DNA of 64,000 nt from Diphasiastrum complanatum (taxonomy: Eukaryota > Streptophyta > Lycopodiopsida > Lycopodiales > Lycopodiaceae): contig CM055104.1 in the NCBI GenBank assembly GCA_029204225.1, positions 45,885,835 through 45,949,834 on the forward strand, read 5' to 3'. Below the pieces are notes generated by a model, which ran no database searches, had not been told where the DNA came from, and saw only the letters and a list, made by a program, of their open reading frames with translations. Shown in pieces: positions 32,638 through 46,028 of the stretch; the first letter of the stretch is position 1, and every line of letters begins with the position of its first letter. Both the position numbers and the translations under genes were made by a program.

Positions 32638-33829
32638 ACAAGACTTTTCTTTGATAGTAACTCAAGCCATGTGAATCTAGTACAATCATCTATAAAAGCT
32701 ACATACACCAAGGCACCTCCATTACTTGCATGTGAAAAACTATGTCATCAGAATGTATGAGATCCAAGGGAGAGGGAGATCTTGATGAAGGTCTCTTGTA
32801 AGAAGATTTGTGTGACTTTGCAAGGCCACATGCCTCACACATCTTTCCACACTTCTTGAAAGCTCTTGGTAGGCCGAGAGCTAGTTCCTTGTTTGCCATT
32901 GACTCCATAGATTGAAGATTAGGATGGCCTAATCTTTTATGCCAAAGCTCCACTTGTAGATACTCTTTAATGAATCCCAGGCCTCTTTGGATGAGGCACA
33001 AGAAGACACCTCCTTCAAGAGGTCATTGCATACATTCAACTTTATGCAATGTAGAGCTAATCTTACTCTCTTCTTGTATTTGGTTTGTTCTTGGGGAGCT
33101 TGAGGCTCTTCCTCAACTCCTAGAACTATGTCAAAGAGGTCATGGATCACTAGGAGTGATTCCATTCTCACTTTCCAAATGGAATAATTTGTGGAAGTGA
33201 GTCTCTCACTTGATTCCAACAAATATCCACCCATGGATGACATTGTAGAATGAATGCTCTTCTAAAAAATCTCAAAGATTTCTGAATTTTAAAAAGATCT
33301 ATGAGAGGCCTAAAGCTCACAAGATTGCCCATAGCCTTGTCTCTATCAAACTAGCACACAACCTTGAATGATACACAAAGATCTTGACAAAAAAATTCCT
33401 AGCTTTCAATCTCACAAAAAATTTTGCTTTACACTTTTCTTAGAAATTTCACTCCAACTAAGGATCTGAACAAATCAGCCTCTTAGATATGATCTTAGAC
33501 TCCAAAAGAAAATGCTTCAATGATACAAAACTCTATTTGGTCATAGGCATTAGCTAGATTGAATCTAGATCAATACTATGCTTCAAAAAGCACTAAAAAT
33601 GAACAAGAATTGTGATTTTAGGACCAACAAACACAAAGTAACATGAAATGAAAGTTGCTATATGGTTTTACACGTATGAAAAGTACATACACAGCTTCCA
33701 AGTCGATTTGATCCAAATAGAAACAAGCTATCACTCTAGATGAACTCGCCCTCACTAGAATTGGCCAAAAACAAATTTTGCCAATGATCTTAGCAAGTTT
33801 TATGATTAAAATGATCACTCTCTTACTTA

Positions 33830-33841
33830 GCTTTGATACCA
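33830..33841 (-). promoter_or_regulatory. tRNA-Met-type primer binding site (one mismatch)
   Basis: On the minus strand TGGTATCAAAGC follows the LTR end TTTTATCA directly. It differs at one base from the standard TGGTATCAGAGC. Confidence 0.85.
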
Positions 33842-34679
33842 TGATAAAATTTTAGTTTAAAGGACAATAATGATTGTACTTAACAATCATAGAGAGTTAT
33901 TGGTTGCTTAATCAATGGATCTATCAAGTTCTACACAATAGATCTTGATCTAGATTCATTACACTTAGATTTAAGCAAGAGCAATGGATCAAAACTTCAT
34001 AAATTAGTGAAAGCAGCCTCACACGTGTGGACCACTGTCCACAGTACGGCCTGCACCTGAAACAACAAGTACTTTGGTTCTTGATAGCAATCATTCATAG
34101 AAATCACAATTCTAATGATAGAAATCTTAAAAAAGTGTAGAATGCAAAAGTCTCATGAATCTCATTAGCAAAATGATGATCCTTTTATGGATCAAGTGCA
34201 TCCACGAGTCTGGTACAATCCAGCAGGTCTTCACACGTGTGAAGAGTTCCACATCACTCAGATCTATCCATTTGATCCATCCTTGATCCTTATCCAAAGT
34301 TGACCTACTAGAATATGGCTAAAATCCAAAGAGCTAGTCTCCTAGAATATAGGAATATTCCCTACAAAATAGGATCTCTTCTAGAACTCTATACACACGT
34401 GTGAGCATCCACTTGCCATGTGGGAGCATTTACTCATGCACATTCAAGGAAAAGCTAATTTCTAGGTGAGTAGTCAACTTGACTAAAAACTAGTCATATC
34501 ATGTTCACACTAACTAGATTGATACAAAATCAAATTAGATACATACAAGTATGAAAAATACTTTCTTTCACACGTAGGAACAGGCTCCGCACGTGTGAAA
34601 TCAGATCATGAACATTGTTCTAATGATTGATCTTTATTTACAATAAACAATGTCAAGTGAGAAGTGACAATTTTCAACA
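33842..34679 (-). mobile_element. Copia 5' LTR (838 bp)
   Basis: On the minus strand it starts TGTTGAAAATTG and ends TTTTATCA beside the primer binding site. It contains several CACACGTGTG palindromes (for example 34230-34243) and the GAACAGGCTCC module near 34575-34590. The outer 520 bp are the reverse complement of 34940-35465, so two LTRs of this family sit head to head with a 260-bp spacer. Confidence 0.88.
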
Positions 34680-34939
34680 TTTGTGACAATCAAGCTTCTC
34701 AACAAATTGCTTCCAATCCTATCTTCCATACTAGACAAAGCATGTTGAGATAGCTCACCACTTTGTGAGGGAGAAGGTACAATCCAAGGAGGTGCAACTA
34801 CATCATGTACCATCATCTGAATGCATAGCTGATATCTTAACCAAGCCATTGTCCAAAAATCCATTTTTCAAGTTAAGATATGCTCTTGGAATTGTAGATA
34901 GATGTACGTTAGATTTGCCAAGTTAGAAGTGAGGAGGAG
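34680..34939 (+). pseudogene. Copia RNase H 3' end
   Basis: Plus-strand end of a Copia polyprotein. CDNQAS and ASNPIFHTR (RNase H active-site region) open at 34683, right at the edge of the opposite LTR. After a frameshift it reads EIAHHFVREKVQSKEVQLHH, then ADILTKPLSK and LRYALGIVD, ending in a stop before the GAGGAGGAG polypurine tract at 34931-34939. Everything upstream was lost when the minus-strand element abutted it. Confidence 0.88.
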
Positions 34940-35465
34940 CGTTGAAAATTGTCACTTCTCACTTGACATTGTTTATTGTAAATAAAGATCAATCATTAGA
35001 ACAATGTTCATGATCTGATTTCACACGTGCGGAGCCTGTTCCTACGTGTGAAAGAAAGTATTTTTCATACTTGTATGTATCTAATTTGATTTTGTATCAA
35101 TCTAGTTAGTGTGAACATGATATGACTAGTTTTTAGTCAAGTTGACTACTCACCTAGAAATTAGCTTTTCCTTGCATGTGCATGAGTAAATGCTCCCACA
35201 TGGCAAGTGGATGTTCACACGTGTGTATAGAGTTCTAGAAGATAAAAGTTGACCATTTTTCTTAGATCCTATTTTGTAGGGAATGTTCCTATATTCTAGG
35301 AGACTAGCTCTTTGAATTTTAGCCATATTCTAGAAGGTCAACTTTGGATAAGGATCAAGGATGGATCAAATGGATAGATCTGAGTGATGTGGCACTCTTC
35401 ACACGTGTGAAGACCTGCTGGACTGTACCAGACTCGTGGATGTACTTGATCCATAAAAGGATCAT
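34940..35465 (+). mobile_element. Copia 3' LTR, truncated
   Basis: Starts with CGTTGAAAATTG, where TGTTG is expected, and follows the LTR at 33842-34679 in inverted orientation for about 525 bp, with small differences. It ends at GGATCAT where an Athila/Tat-type LTR begins. The missing remainder (about 310 bp) is not found downstream. Confidence 0.88.
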
Positions 35466-36228
35466 TGTTGGAGGGTTTGCAGATCCCAAGGCAACCCTAA
35501 CCCTAGTTAATAAGTGAGAGGGATTTGGCACCCTGTGTGTGTAAGTCCAACCCGATGATCACATAGTTATTTGATTGATTAGTTAAAAGCCAATAAAGAG
35601 ACTTTAGGCCTTTTTGCGGGACTTTTAATGTCATAGGGCCTAAATGTCAAGTTAGTGAATAAAGTTGGATTTCCCTCCAATTTTGATGGTTCCCACACTT
35701 TTTTAAAATTTGAATAAAAAGAGAGGCAAGAATGGACCAATAGGATTCAGAGGCCAGGGTCCTCCTCTCTACTATAAGAAGGGACCAACTCGAGTTGCTC
35801 ATGATGTTCATTTTCTCATTTCAATGAAGCAGATTGGTTCTCTTCAAAAATGGGTTGATGAATGTCCTTGCTCTTCTTTTTTCCTTCTCCATCTCTCATG
35901 TTTTCTTTGGATTTTTGCTAATTGTTGGATCTGATTGTTATTGGGATTGCACGTTATTATACTTTTTATGAGAGAGAAAGAGAGAGAGAGAGAGAGATGA
36001 AGTGTAAGCTATCTTTGTTGTGGATGGTAGAGTTAATGGATCGTAGTGTTAAAGAATAGGGTTAATGGATGTAGAGTTAGAGTTTGAATTTTCCATTCAT
36101 GCTAAAATCTGAACTAAAACTATCGCTCTCATGGGAACGAACCTATGCGTGACAACTAACTCCGTCTCTATGATGCTAGATTGACTAGATCTTGGATTCA
36201 GGTTAGGCAAGGAAAGAAACCCACTACA
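35466..36228 (+). mobile_element. Athila/Tat-type Gypsy 5' LTR
   Basis: 763 bp from TGTTGGAGGG to CCCACTACA, followed two bases later by ATTTTGGCGCCGTTGCCGGG, the primer-binding context typical of Athila/Tat Gypsy elements. It contains a GA-rich tract near 35970-35998 and a short plus-strand ORF at 35710-35934 that I do not consider a gene. It is inserted at the truncation point of the Copia LTR. Confidence 0.85.
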
Positions 36229-36232
36229 ATTT

Positions 36233-36250
36233 TGGCGCCGTTGCCGGGGA
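36233..36250 (+). promoter_or_regulatory. Athila/Tat-type primer binding site
   Basis: TGGCGCCGTTGCCGGGGA is the long primer binding site of plant Athila/Tat Gypsy elements, generally assigned to tRNA-Asp. Confidence 0.88.
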
Positions 36251-36394
36251 GCTATGCCAATTTTTTTGGTTGCAGCATGATTGTTGGATGGTTAGCTTGC
36301 ATTAGGCATCTTGTCATGGCATGTGTTAGAACTGCATTTTAGGGTTAGTTTGGAATTGATTTTGCTTGATTTGAGTGGATTTGGTTGAAACACA

Positions 36395-36690
36395 ACGGAT
36401 CAGCATCCATGCTCAACAAGTCCACAAACATCGACAAAAGGCATGGTATGATTAATCTCTAAAACTAAAAGAGTTCCACGTTGGAGACAAGGTCCTCTTA
36501 TACCAAGCCAAAACATTTAAGAGCATACTGAATTTTTTAGGCCAAGGACCTTATGTCATTCAAAAGATATTTGCCTCTAGATATGTCCAACTCCAAACCC
36601 TACAAGGTGATACCTTAGACATTGTGGTCAATGGAAGCAGACTCAAAAAGTACAGTAAACCCTGTTTTTATCTTGATATGTACTAAATTT
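36395..36690 (+). pseudogene. Gypsy (Tat-type) integrase C-terminus
   Basis: The plus strand encodes the last part of a Gypsy integrase: a HKHRQKAWYD-like start with an in-frame stop, FHVGDKVLLYQAKTFK, LGQGPYVIQKI (the GPY module), QLQTLQGDTLDIVVNGSRLK and KYSKP. In Tat elements this lies kilobases after the LTR. Here only about 150 bp separate it from the primer binding site, so nearly the whole body is deleted. Confidence 0.8.
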
Positions 36691-39600
36691 CTTTTATTTC
36701 CTAATTTTCTTTATTTATTTCTATTTACTGCCACTAGCCATTTTGTCAAATTTTTGATATGTTTCTTTTTATAGACCATCAAGATATCATCAAATCAGGA
36801 ATACAATCAGCCTTTTTATATGCAACCACCATATTCATTTTTTTTTTCTGAATTTTGATGCACAATCATATCAGATAGAATTCGTCTAGACCCATTTTCA
36901 CTGTGTACGATTCATTTATCACCTTTGCAAATTCTAGTACAAAATCAGACCTTCCAAAAATAGGAAAAAAAATCAAATTTTCATAACTAAGTAAAAAGAA
37001 TGGCATTTCCTTACTATTGTGGTAACAATGAAATGTGTTTCCTAGATTGTTCTTATTGTTCTTACTAAAAGACATTACAATATCAAACTGTGTCACATTA
37101 ATTCTAGAGTACAAAGACAATATATCATTTCCAAACCTATTTTTCAATAGTTTGTTTGCTATCATTCAATGCCATGTCGTATGTGGAGGGAGTGGCTTCC
37201 AATACTAGATGCAATTACAACAAGGTTGCACATCCCGACACGTAAGTATTTCTATATTGTGCTTCCGAAAAGCTTTATATTTTGCATTATGCATTGCTTA
37301 TATTTTGACAATCCTTCTCTTGTATTATTAGTTTAATACTAATGTGAAAGTGTAATATGCTCACTATGTGTGCCCACTATACATGTATGGTAAGAGGCCC
37401 AAAAACCAACATAATCAAGTAGTCCATTAATAACATAGTAACATCATACTAAATATATTAAGTATGACAAATCACAAGTTTGTATCGGAGTTGTAAACAA
37501 GGGATCACACTTGTGGTCATATTATCATCAACATTATCTATTGTATTGGATGTGTCATAGCTTACCCTTTTTTGTTTCAAACACACACCATCAAACAATA
37601 TCAAATATGGAACCAAGAGGTTACATATTTGAAAATAACCATAGAAGTATGTTGCAATTGCAATGACTAGTGGACTACATACACATCTTGAAGAACCTCT
37701 AGAGTATTAAAAACAAGCTACAACGTGCTGAAATTTAATTCCACTCTAAAACCCTTCTCTGCAAAATTGCATTGGCAAGGTATGTCACAATTGCATCATA
37801 CAAGGAAATTTTCTTCCTTTTTTCCTTGCAGCATGTAGAAAGTTTCTTGATTGTGATGGGGCCTTGACATTTTGTGAGTAATTGCATGCAAGTTATGCAA
37901 ATTTGTGAATTGCTAAATCACAAATTTTGACAATTTCCAAATTGTCAACAAAAGAAGAAACTAATTGCTCACAAATTGGCTAAATCATGATTTTGACAAT
38001 TTTTTTTTGCTAGAAATGATTTGCAAAAATCACTTGCATTCAATTCACCAACTTGTACAAGTAAGCTTATGTTTACAAAAAGAAAGGGACTTAGAGAATG
38101 GTGAGCATTCAATATTTTTTGATGAAGATCATGATGATACAAATCAAAAGTAAAAAGAATAAGAAAAACAAACAAAATTATATCTTCAAACATGGCATTT
38201 TGGCCACAACAAAATGACTAGAATATGCCACAAAAAGTCACTCGACTCTAAAAAATCAGACAATCTATGTTTGAAAATGATGTTATATCTCATAGCACAG
38301 TCTATAGTGTTCAAATTTTGTAGCTATAAAAAATCTTAGATGATGGAGACGCAACAAATTCGATTACTTAAATCAATAGCTATGCACCATCTAGAGCAAC
38401 TATTGACTTGAAAATTCATTCAACTTACCAACCATGCACACAATATCTCATTTTTTAGAAATAAACGGAGCTAGAGCAAAGGAGATAGATCCAAGGAGTT
38501 AAAGCAAATTGAGCAATCAACCAGTTCATACTATGAGCCATGATGGCATGAATTATAAAAAGAACATATAGAAAGACAAAAAAAATATCACTTTCAAACA
38601 CGCCATTTTGTCCATAACAATATGACAACTAAATGGCATAGAAATCATGGTCTGCATCGCTAATAATTTCTACGATACATATTGAGGCTCAATAAGCAAT
38701 CTGTTTCTGTTAGACATTGTTATATCCCATAGCAATAGATCAGAAAATGCTAATAAGTAGATGGCAATGCAAAGACATGAAAGAGATCTTGCGTGTGAGA
38801 ATCGGTTTCTGAATAAACATGTTCTCATTTGCATCCAAACCCTTCACCTTCAAGAATACAAAAACATATGTTTACAAGGTACAAAAGTTTCAAGAATATG
38901 TTCCTTACAAATCTTGGCATGTGCGAGTGAGCTCAAAAGCAATGGTGATTTGATTTGTCATTCAGACGTTGGAACTATCAAAACTCTCCATCGCATATAC
39001 TCCCTTATGAAATAGTTGTAATTTATGGTATCACACATATGTTCATCCAATTTTATCCCTCTTTTCGTTCTCACTTTTGCTAATGTTGACATGCCAAATC
39101 TATGATGCATTTGCCTACGCTCAACAAAAGGCATTGCTTAGGTTTAGTAACAATGCTAGCATTATTGACATTTCCTCTTAAGTGAGTCCAAATGTAACCT
39201 CCTAAGTTCTTGTGTATGAAATGTGCCCTCTTGCACCAATCAACAATCCTTCATAGCTTCAGGGGGATGTGCAACATTGAAGTTTATTTATTGTCCATGT
39301 GCAGCAAACATCACTTCCACAAAACCATGAGCTGATTTGTGGAAACATGACAATGGCTTTTGATACCAAAAAAACTTGAAGCCACTCTAGATTCAATAAT
39401 TTTATTACAATGACCTCTCCCAAATGCTTTCATGCCTTGGCATTTTCTCATGCTTACTAGTTTAGACGTCGTATTGCCAACAAAGTATCATGCAACTAGC
39501 TCTCTTTCACTTTACTTGCCAACTATAGGCTTCTAATTCCCAAAATTTCTCTTGTGTACAAACATTGAAAAATGCTATTTAAACACAAGTAACTATGGGC

Positions 39601-42600
39601 TTTCTAGGCACCCATTGCACATACTCAACATCAAGTCAATGCAACACATTTTTGTGGTCATTATTCCACTCTTTTAGGGTGCTTCTTCTAACATTCTGCA
39701 TGGTGGAATTAACAAATCATCCTCCTCTTGGAAGTTCAATAGTTTTGACAAAGCTTCAAACATTTTTTGAAAATGAGGCTCTAATGATAAAGGAGTGACA
39801 TCTAGAGCAAATTTTTTCCATATGTTTTCTAGTGCTGGCCCCTCTTCCATGAACCGAAACAACAAAAATAATTCCTCCTTGGCACTTTGGAGAATAGAAT
39901 TTGCCAAATCACCTAGCAATGTCTCATTAGTGATAGCTTTGCACTATAACAGTCCAATGTGCACCACCTCTGCCAAAATTGTTAAAAGAACATTTGCCTT
40001 ATCCTCAGTATCCATCAACTATAAACATTTTGTAGTCAAACATAAAACCAAAAAAAAATGTTTTTTTTAAATAGAAATAGAAGCAAGGTACTGTATGTGA
40101 ACATTATTGTCATAATGAATTTTCCCCATGTATGTACTATGTTTCTCCACCAAGCCAACCAAGTCTCCAATGCAACTATCATAAGCATGTCAAAGTTTCC
40201 ACCATGTTCTAATTTGATTGTAGATAGCATTTGTCTCATCTTTCCTTGATTCACTTTTGATATTTCTCCCTATGTATTTTCTCACGCTATCTTTAAAATG
40301 AAACAAGAACAATTTTGCCATTCATCAGTGTATTGAGGTAGTCCATATAGCAATTTAGTTTGCTTGTGCCTGATTAGCCATGAAACCATGAAAGTTTACA
40401 CTTGATATGTACAAGCATTACATGGTCAATCAATTTCCAAAATAATATTTGAGCTTGTACATCTTGAACCTACATAACATATATTGCAATTGTGTGCATG
40501 GATTAATTCTTACATAAGACCACACATTACACCCTAAATACAATCATATTAATAAAACCATATTCAAACATTGATTAAAACACTACCTTGTTTCATATAC
40601 ATGGGTAGACATTGTATCCCAATCTCTGATGTGATACACATGGTCAAAACAACATCAACATTTTCTCGAATTACCTCCTGACTGCATTCTTTTGACACTA
40701 TCCACACTTGAGGCCGGTCCCACTAAAGGCATTTCAAATATAATGATGAAACAAAACGTTTCAATTGCCAAAGCTTTGCTAGCTTTCCACCCTATTTTGA
40801 TAGAAAAGACACACGAAGCAAAAAATTTTGTGAACAGTTTTGCGACACATGACACAAAATTATTCGCGACACAAAATCTTTCGTGCTCCACAAAGGGCCA
40901 AGAAAATCAACCAAGTACCATGAGGTACAAATATTTGATCTAATATCGTTACATCAGTAGAAGTGCTTTAGGATGTGGCTAATCTGCCACTCTTGTAATC
41001 CATGATTAGTTATAGATGTTTAATCTGTCTGATCAGGGAAGTTACTCGACGCGACAAAAAAAGTTCGCGAACTATATACATTCTGCTTGATGCATAAAAC
41101 AGTAAGACAAATAATATACAGAATAGATGTCCACTTGTGAGCGAGACAATATTGTAATAGGATCAGCAGATCCAAGAAATCTGCTAGTAAGCGAGACGCT
41201 ATTCGTGAGAGAACTGTATTTCTCTCATGCTAATGCACTGTGTGGATCTGTCACATAGTGCTTGAAATTGTCACTATCATGCACATAATATTCTCGAATG
41301 AATTTTTGTCTGCTATTGTTCGTGTATCTCATTTACTTGTTTATTCAATTTCGCACATTGGTTCAATCTTGTTGAATGTTGTATTAATCTATAATGTAGA
41401 TCAGTAGTGTCTGTCTACATTCTAGAGGATTGTAGCAATGATATAGCCGGCAGTGACCAACAATCATATCTGAATTCCATACGAATTGATTTTGTTTGCA
41501 AGTGGTTTTCGCTTCGTGTTTCATTTTCGCTTCGCTTTGCGATCACTTCGCTTTTAGCATAAATCAATTTCAGAGCTCATTCAAGTTTCACTGCGCTTCG
41601 TTTCATTTTGTTTTGTTACAGAGCCTGATTGATCTCTTCGTGAATTCTTCTTGAACAAAAATTTTCGAGAACAAAATAGTTTCGCGAAAGTCCGCAAATT
41701 GTTAGAGAGACTCCCATCAGTTCGTCGCTAGAATTTTAGCTGGAATTTCACTTTTGCGTCATTCCATCATATAAAACATCCACTACGCTTGTCATAATGT
41801 TATTGTTTAGAAAACAAAGAACCATGGAAGTAATAATTCCATATAGACATTTCTTATATAATTAGTTACTTGGCTTTCATGCCCACCCAATATATAGGAA
41901 ATGTGTAGCACATAGCCATTCTAAAGAACATGTTGTTGTCACGGCCACAACACTTGTAGTCCTATAGAATGGTAGATGCAACCAAAAAGCTAGAAAGGGC
42001 TTCACTACAAATACATTTAACCTTTGAAAAGTATATATTGAGGCATGATGTACAATCACGATAAACAATAAAAATGGCAACCCTTTACAAGTCAACAATT
42101 CAAAGAACTTATTACCTTCAACACACAATAAATGGCTAATTTTCCATCATGTAATATAATAAGCTGACTATAAATAAGACAATTATCTATATGCTTGGCA
42201 ATGCATATGTCATATGGTAACATGTCAGCTTCCACCATATTTCCTATGGTAACATGTCAGCCTTAGCCAACTACAATGCACACGAGCTACTAACTCAATT
42301 AAAGGTACATAGTCTCAAAAGACCACATAATCATAAGAAGTTGAAACTTAACTTAGTACTGTATGTTTTACATTTTCATGAAAGCATAAGATAGAATTAA
42401 AAAGTGTGGTCATAAAGTAAAAAATCAGCCTCACTGTTTGAATTGTCGTCAGTAATACATTTGCTTATTGGCCTTGTAGGGCCACACATATACATTCATA
42501 TGCGAACTACTTAGTTACAAGCTTGTCAATCAAGCAACAATAGCAATAACAAACAATATCAACAATCATATCATCTCTACCATGTGACAATAGATAACCA

Positions 42601-42819
42601 TGCCACAATTGTGGAGGTAAAGAGATTTCACCATGTAGTTCCAAAGCATTTCACATCACACACAACGTGGCTTTTATCGAATAGCATTTTCAATCATTTG
42701 TTGCCTTAAACATCACTATTGTGATAGCTGATGCATGCATTACTACCACACCAACACAACTACATAAAAAATCTAGTTCAAAGGTATTGCATTCATTTGA
42801 AGGTGTCCACTCAACATGT
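36691..42819. other. 6-kb gene-poor stretch
   Basis: No recognised gene or complete element. Several minus-strand ORFs of 60-85 codons (for example 39674-39919, 40655-40891) have fairly natural composition and could be exons of an old transposase or host gene, but I see no family motif. At 41505-41620 a cluster of TTCGCTTCG-type words stands out. The flanking 40970-41460 looks LTR-like in composition but has no confirmed ends. Confidence 0.4.
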
Positions 42820-45623
42820 TACTAAATCCATGAACACCTCTCCTTCTAACTCACCATTTAGAAAAGTAGATTTCACATCCATCTGATGCAAAGGCCAACC
42901 AAAATGTGAAGCTAAAGCAACAAGTAGACGTACAATATTCCACTTACATACTGACGCAAAGGTTTCTTCATAGTCGATCCCTTCACTTTGTGCATACCCT
43001 TTGATCACCAATCTTGCTTTGTGCTTTGCTATACTTCCATCTACAACCAATGGGTTTCTTGCCAAATGGTAGTCCCACTAAGTCCCATGTGGTATGCTTA
43101 GCAATTGACTCCATCTCCTCTCCCATGGCCTTGACCCAAATGTCATCATCCTTTGCTTCAACATAAGTCGAAGGTTCTTTGCTTTGAATAATGATAGATA
43201 AGAGAGCATAATTTGCTTCATACCTTTTAGGTTGTGTCTTCTCTCTTGTTGATCTTTGTAGCTCTCCCTGGCTAGATGATCCTGGAAAGTCATCCATGTC
43301 GGGCTCTCCAACAATCTCTCAAACCACGTAGGGAGCTTCATGTAAGGTGATCGGCTTCCTGGTGAAAATGTATCCCATGGTACATCTCTCTCCTTGTGTT
43401 TGTCACCTGGAACTTCTATCCTTCTTGCACCAAAAGGTTTATCTCTACCTCTCCAACCCGTCTCTTGTAGTAGTATCTTGAGATGTATCCTCATGTCCAT
43501 TACTAGGAAAGTCAATAAATGGATCATCATCAGGAGGTATCCTCACTATACCATCTTTCCCGCTGGATGTGTCTATCTTCTCAGCATCCTCGTCTTCATA
43601 CATCTTAGATTCATCAAAGAAAACATCATGGCTGACATGTATTTTGTTCTCCACTGGATCAAAACACCTAAAGCCCTTCACATGAGCATCATATTCTAGG
43701 AATATACACTTGATAGCTTTCACATCAAGCTTACGTCTCTCTTCCTTAGGAATGTGTACAAAGGCTTTACATCCAAGGATTCGCAAGTGGTTTACCTTTG
43801 GCTTCTTCTTCGTGAATGCCTCCTCAGGTGTTATCTTTGGTATGGCAATGGTAGGACTTGTATTTTGAAGATGGACTGCCGTACTGCATGCTTCTGACCA
43901 AAAATCTTTTGGTAATTTCATCTCAACTAGCATAAATCTGGCACTTATCACAATCATATGATTCTTGCGCTCAACTACACCATTGAGAGCAGGAGTATGA
44001 GCTTGCGTAATTTTTCTTTTGATCCCACATTGATTACAAAGATCATTGAAGTCGTTAGACTTATACTCATCTCTACTATCAGATCTTGAAATGTCCGATT
44101 TTTGACCAATGCTTTGAATCTCTTGAAATTGTCAAATGCATCCAATTTCTTCTTCAAGAAGTAAATCCACGTCTTACATGACATATCATCAATAAAGGTC
44201 ATGAAATAGAAGGCTTTACCTAAGGACATAGTCCTCATAGGCCCGCATAAATCTGTGTGGATCAAATTTAGGATGTTGTTTGCCCTAGAAACACCACCTT
44301 TATTGAACTTATCTCGATGCTGCTCAGTTTGCGATGGAACGGACGAGATAAGTCCATGTTGCCCCTTGATTGTAGCATTCAACCTATACAATTTTTTGTT
44401 GGGCTCCCTTATACCATCCGCAATAACTTTGAACTTTTGGTTCACATCCTTCACAAAGCAACAATCATGGACAAATTCTACTTTCAACTTTTGATCAATA
44501 ATGACACCAACAGAAAGTGGATTTTTCTTCAAACCTAGTACATAAAGTACCTCTCTGATCATCCTGCTTTTGCCATCAGGTAGTTGGATTGAAACGGTGC
44601 CTATCCCCTGGATCTTGCACGCATCACCATTTGCTTGTAAAACAGACGTTCCATTATTCAACACTTTCAAGTTACTGAATCAATCCTTGCCTGTCATGTG
44701 TCTTGTGGCTCCCGAGTCAATGTACCACGCTTGATCATCTTGATTAGGTGACAATGCTGATATGAAGATGCTAGAGTCTTCAATCTTACCTTCGTCGATA
44801 AGGCTACCTGCTTGCTTTGGTTTTCCCTTGCCTGATTCCACCAAGAATTTTTGACATTCGCTCTTCCAATGGCCTTTTTACCACAATGGAAGCACTTGCC
44901 CTTCTTCTTGGGCTTGCTAGAAGATCTCTCATCCTCCTGAGTCTCGGAAAATTGCTGCTTAGACTTCTTCTTGCCCTTGCCCTTGCTTTGTTTTTGGCAT
45001 GTTGCAAGTGCCTGATCATCAGTGTTTTGACATTTAGCTTTCACCATTTCTCGCCGTTGCTCTTCCTGCATCAAGATTCCTATGAGTTCGTCAAAGGTTG
45101 GCAATCTTTCTCTTGATGCTATTCCGCTCACAAACATTTGATAGGGTTCTGCAATGCCGCACAATGCATTGTACACCAGCTCCACATCACGTATGCGCTC
45201 AACAATAGAATGCAGTTCATCTCTCATTGTCTTTATTCTGGTCATGTACGTCTGAACGTGCTCTCCTTGTTCCATGTGGGCACTATTCAGCTTTGGCTTC
45301 AGAAACATGATTCTTGACGGATTTGACATCTCAAACTATTCCTTTAGCACATCCCATGTCTGTCTGGCTGTAACAACATCACAAATGTGGGTAATGATGT
45401 GATCTTTCACTGACAAGTTGATGAAGGTCAACGCTTTTCTCACCTTCTTATCAAACACTTTGATGTCCGTTTCATTTGGCAGTCTTCTCTCATCATCTGT
45501 GACGACATCCCACATGTCCTTCTCCATCAGTATGTTTTTCATTTTGAATTTTCACACTGCATAGTTGGAAATCCCGTCCAATTTGCTACTTTCACTCAAA
45601 ATGGACTCTCCCATGTTTGCCAT
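42820..45623 (-). pseudogene. Copia gag-protease-integrase remnant
   Basis: Minus-strand Copia. Gag starts at 45623 (MANMGES) and has a Trp-to-stop change in the segment before MKNILMEKDMW. It continues at 45336-45542 and 44694-45329 with a CFHCGKK zinc knuckle broken by a frameshift near 44880. A protease DSGATRHM motif lies near 44700. Pre-integrase and integrase follow at 43975-44670 and 43445-43957 (HTDLCGPMR, MTFIDDMSCKTWIYF, MKLPKDFWSEACSTAV). RT begins (DDIWVKAMGEEMESI, KHKARLVIKGYAQ, LHQMDVKSTFLNG) and is cut near 42830, before the YVDD site. RNase H, the 3' LTR and a confirmed 5' LTR are missing. Its integrase closely resembles the fragment at 3608-4000. Confidence 0.9.
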
Positions 45624-46006
45624 TCCAAAACTGCCTAAAACTGCAGCCGTAGTCTAAAAACAGTATGTCGAGGCCAACTGTGATGTCAGAAGTTGTATGT
45701 CCATACATTAAAAGACATGATTGTATGTGGCCTAGATATCATAAAATCAACATTGGTAAAAAAAAACCATTTTCATTGTATGTTCTAGATGGAGGCTATA
45801 ACTTAACTATTAAGCTTATGTTGAGATGATGAGATAATAAAATATTTTCATTTTTTTTTTTTATCAAATTTGATTATACCAATGGATTCTACATAAAAAA
45901 TGGAGCACTTTTGCTTTTTGGACCATCTCAATCCGAGCAATATTAAGAAAGTTATCACCCTTCAAAGTTTTTTAGGCTAATTTTTTTTTTCTTGGACCTT
46001 GAAAGG

Positions 46007-46028
46007 GGTAGCACGCCGGCGTGCTACC
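46007..46028. repeat. 22-bp perfect palindrome
   Basis: GGTAGCACGCC is followed immediately by its exact reverse complement. It stands at the downstream edge of the Gypsy remnant in otherwise AT-rich DNA. It could be joined transposon ends, a foldback tip or a protein-binding site. Confidence 0.9.

Larger units (their letters stand above)
30839..33841 (-). pseudogene. Deleted Copia element body
   Basis: Minus-strand Copia between the LTRs at 33842-34679 and 30720-30838. The gag start (32929-33243, MSSMGGYLLESSERLTSTNY) runs to about DSLKSIYK, then jumps to the pre-integrase domain (VELWHKRLGHPNL, CEACGLAKSHKS), so the rest of gag and the protease are deleted. Integrase follows (FIDDCTRFTWLE), is split by a solo LTR, and resumes at 31575-31800 (ALRCDNGGEYTS, GVAERK) and 31039-31650. 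Only the first residues of RT remain (KWIYRIKYNQDGS). The frame then runs straight into the polypurine tract, so RT and RNase H were removed by one deletion ending at the tract. It could not have supplied its own RT. Confidence 0.88.

Noticed and set aside
35710..35934. 74-codon plus-strand ORF
   Set aside because: It sits wholly inside the Athila/Tat-type LTR and has no protein-family features.
39674..40891. Minus-strand ORFs of 60-85 codons with natural composition
   Set aside because: No recognisable motif and no consistent splice joining them; kept only as a note in the gene-poor stretch.
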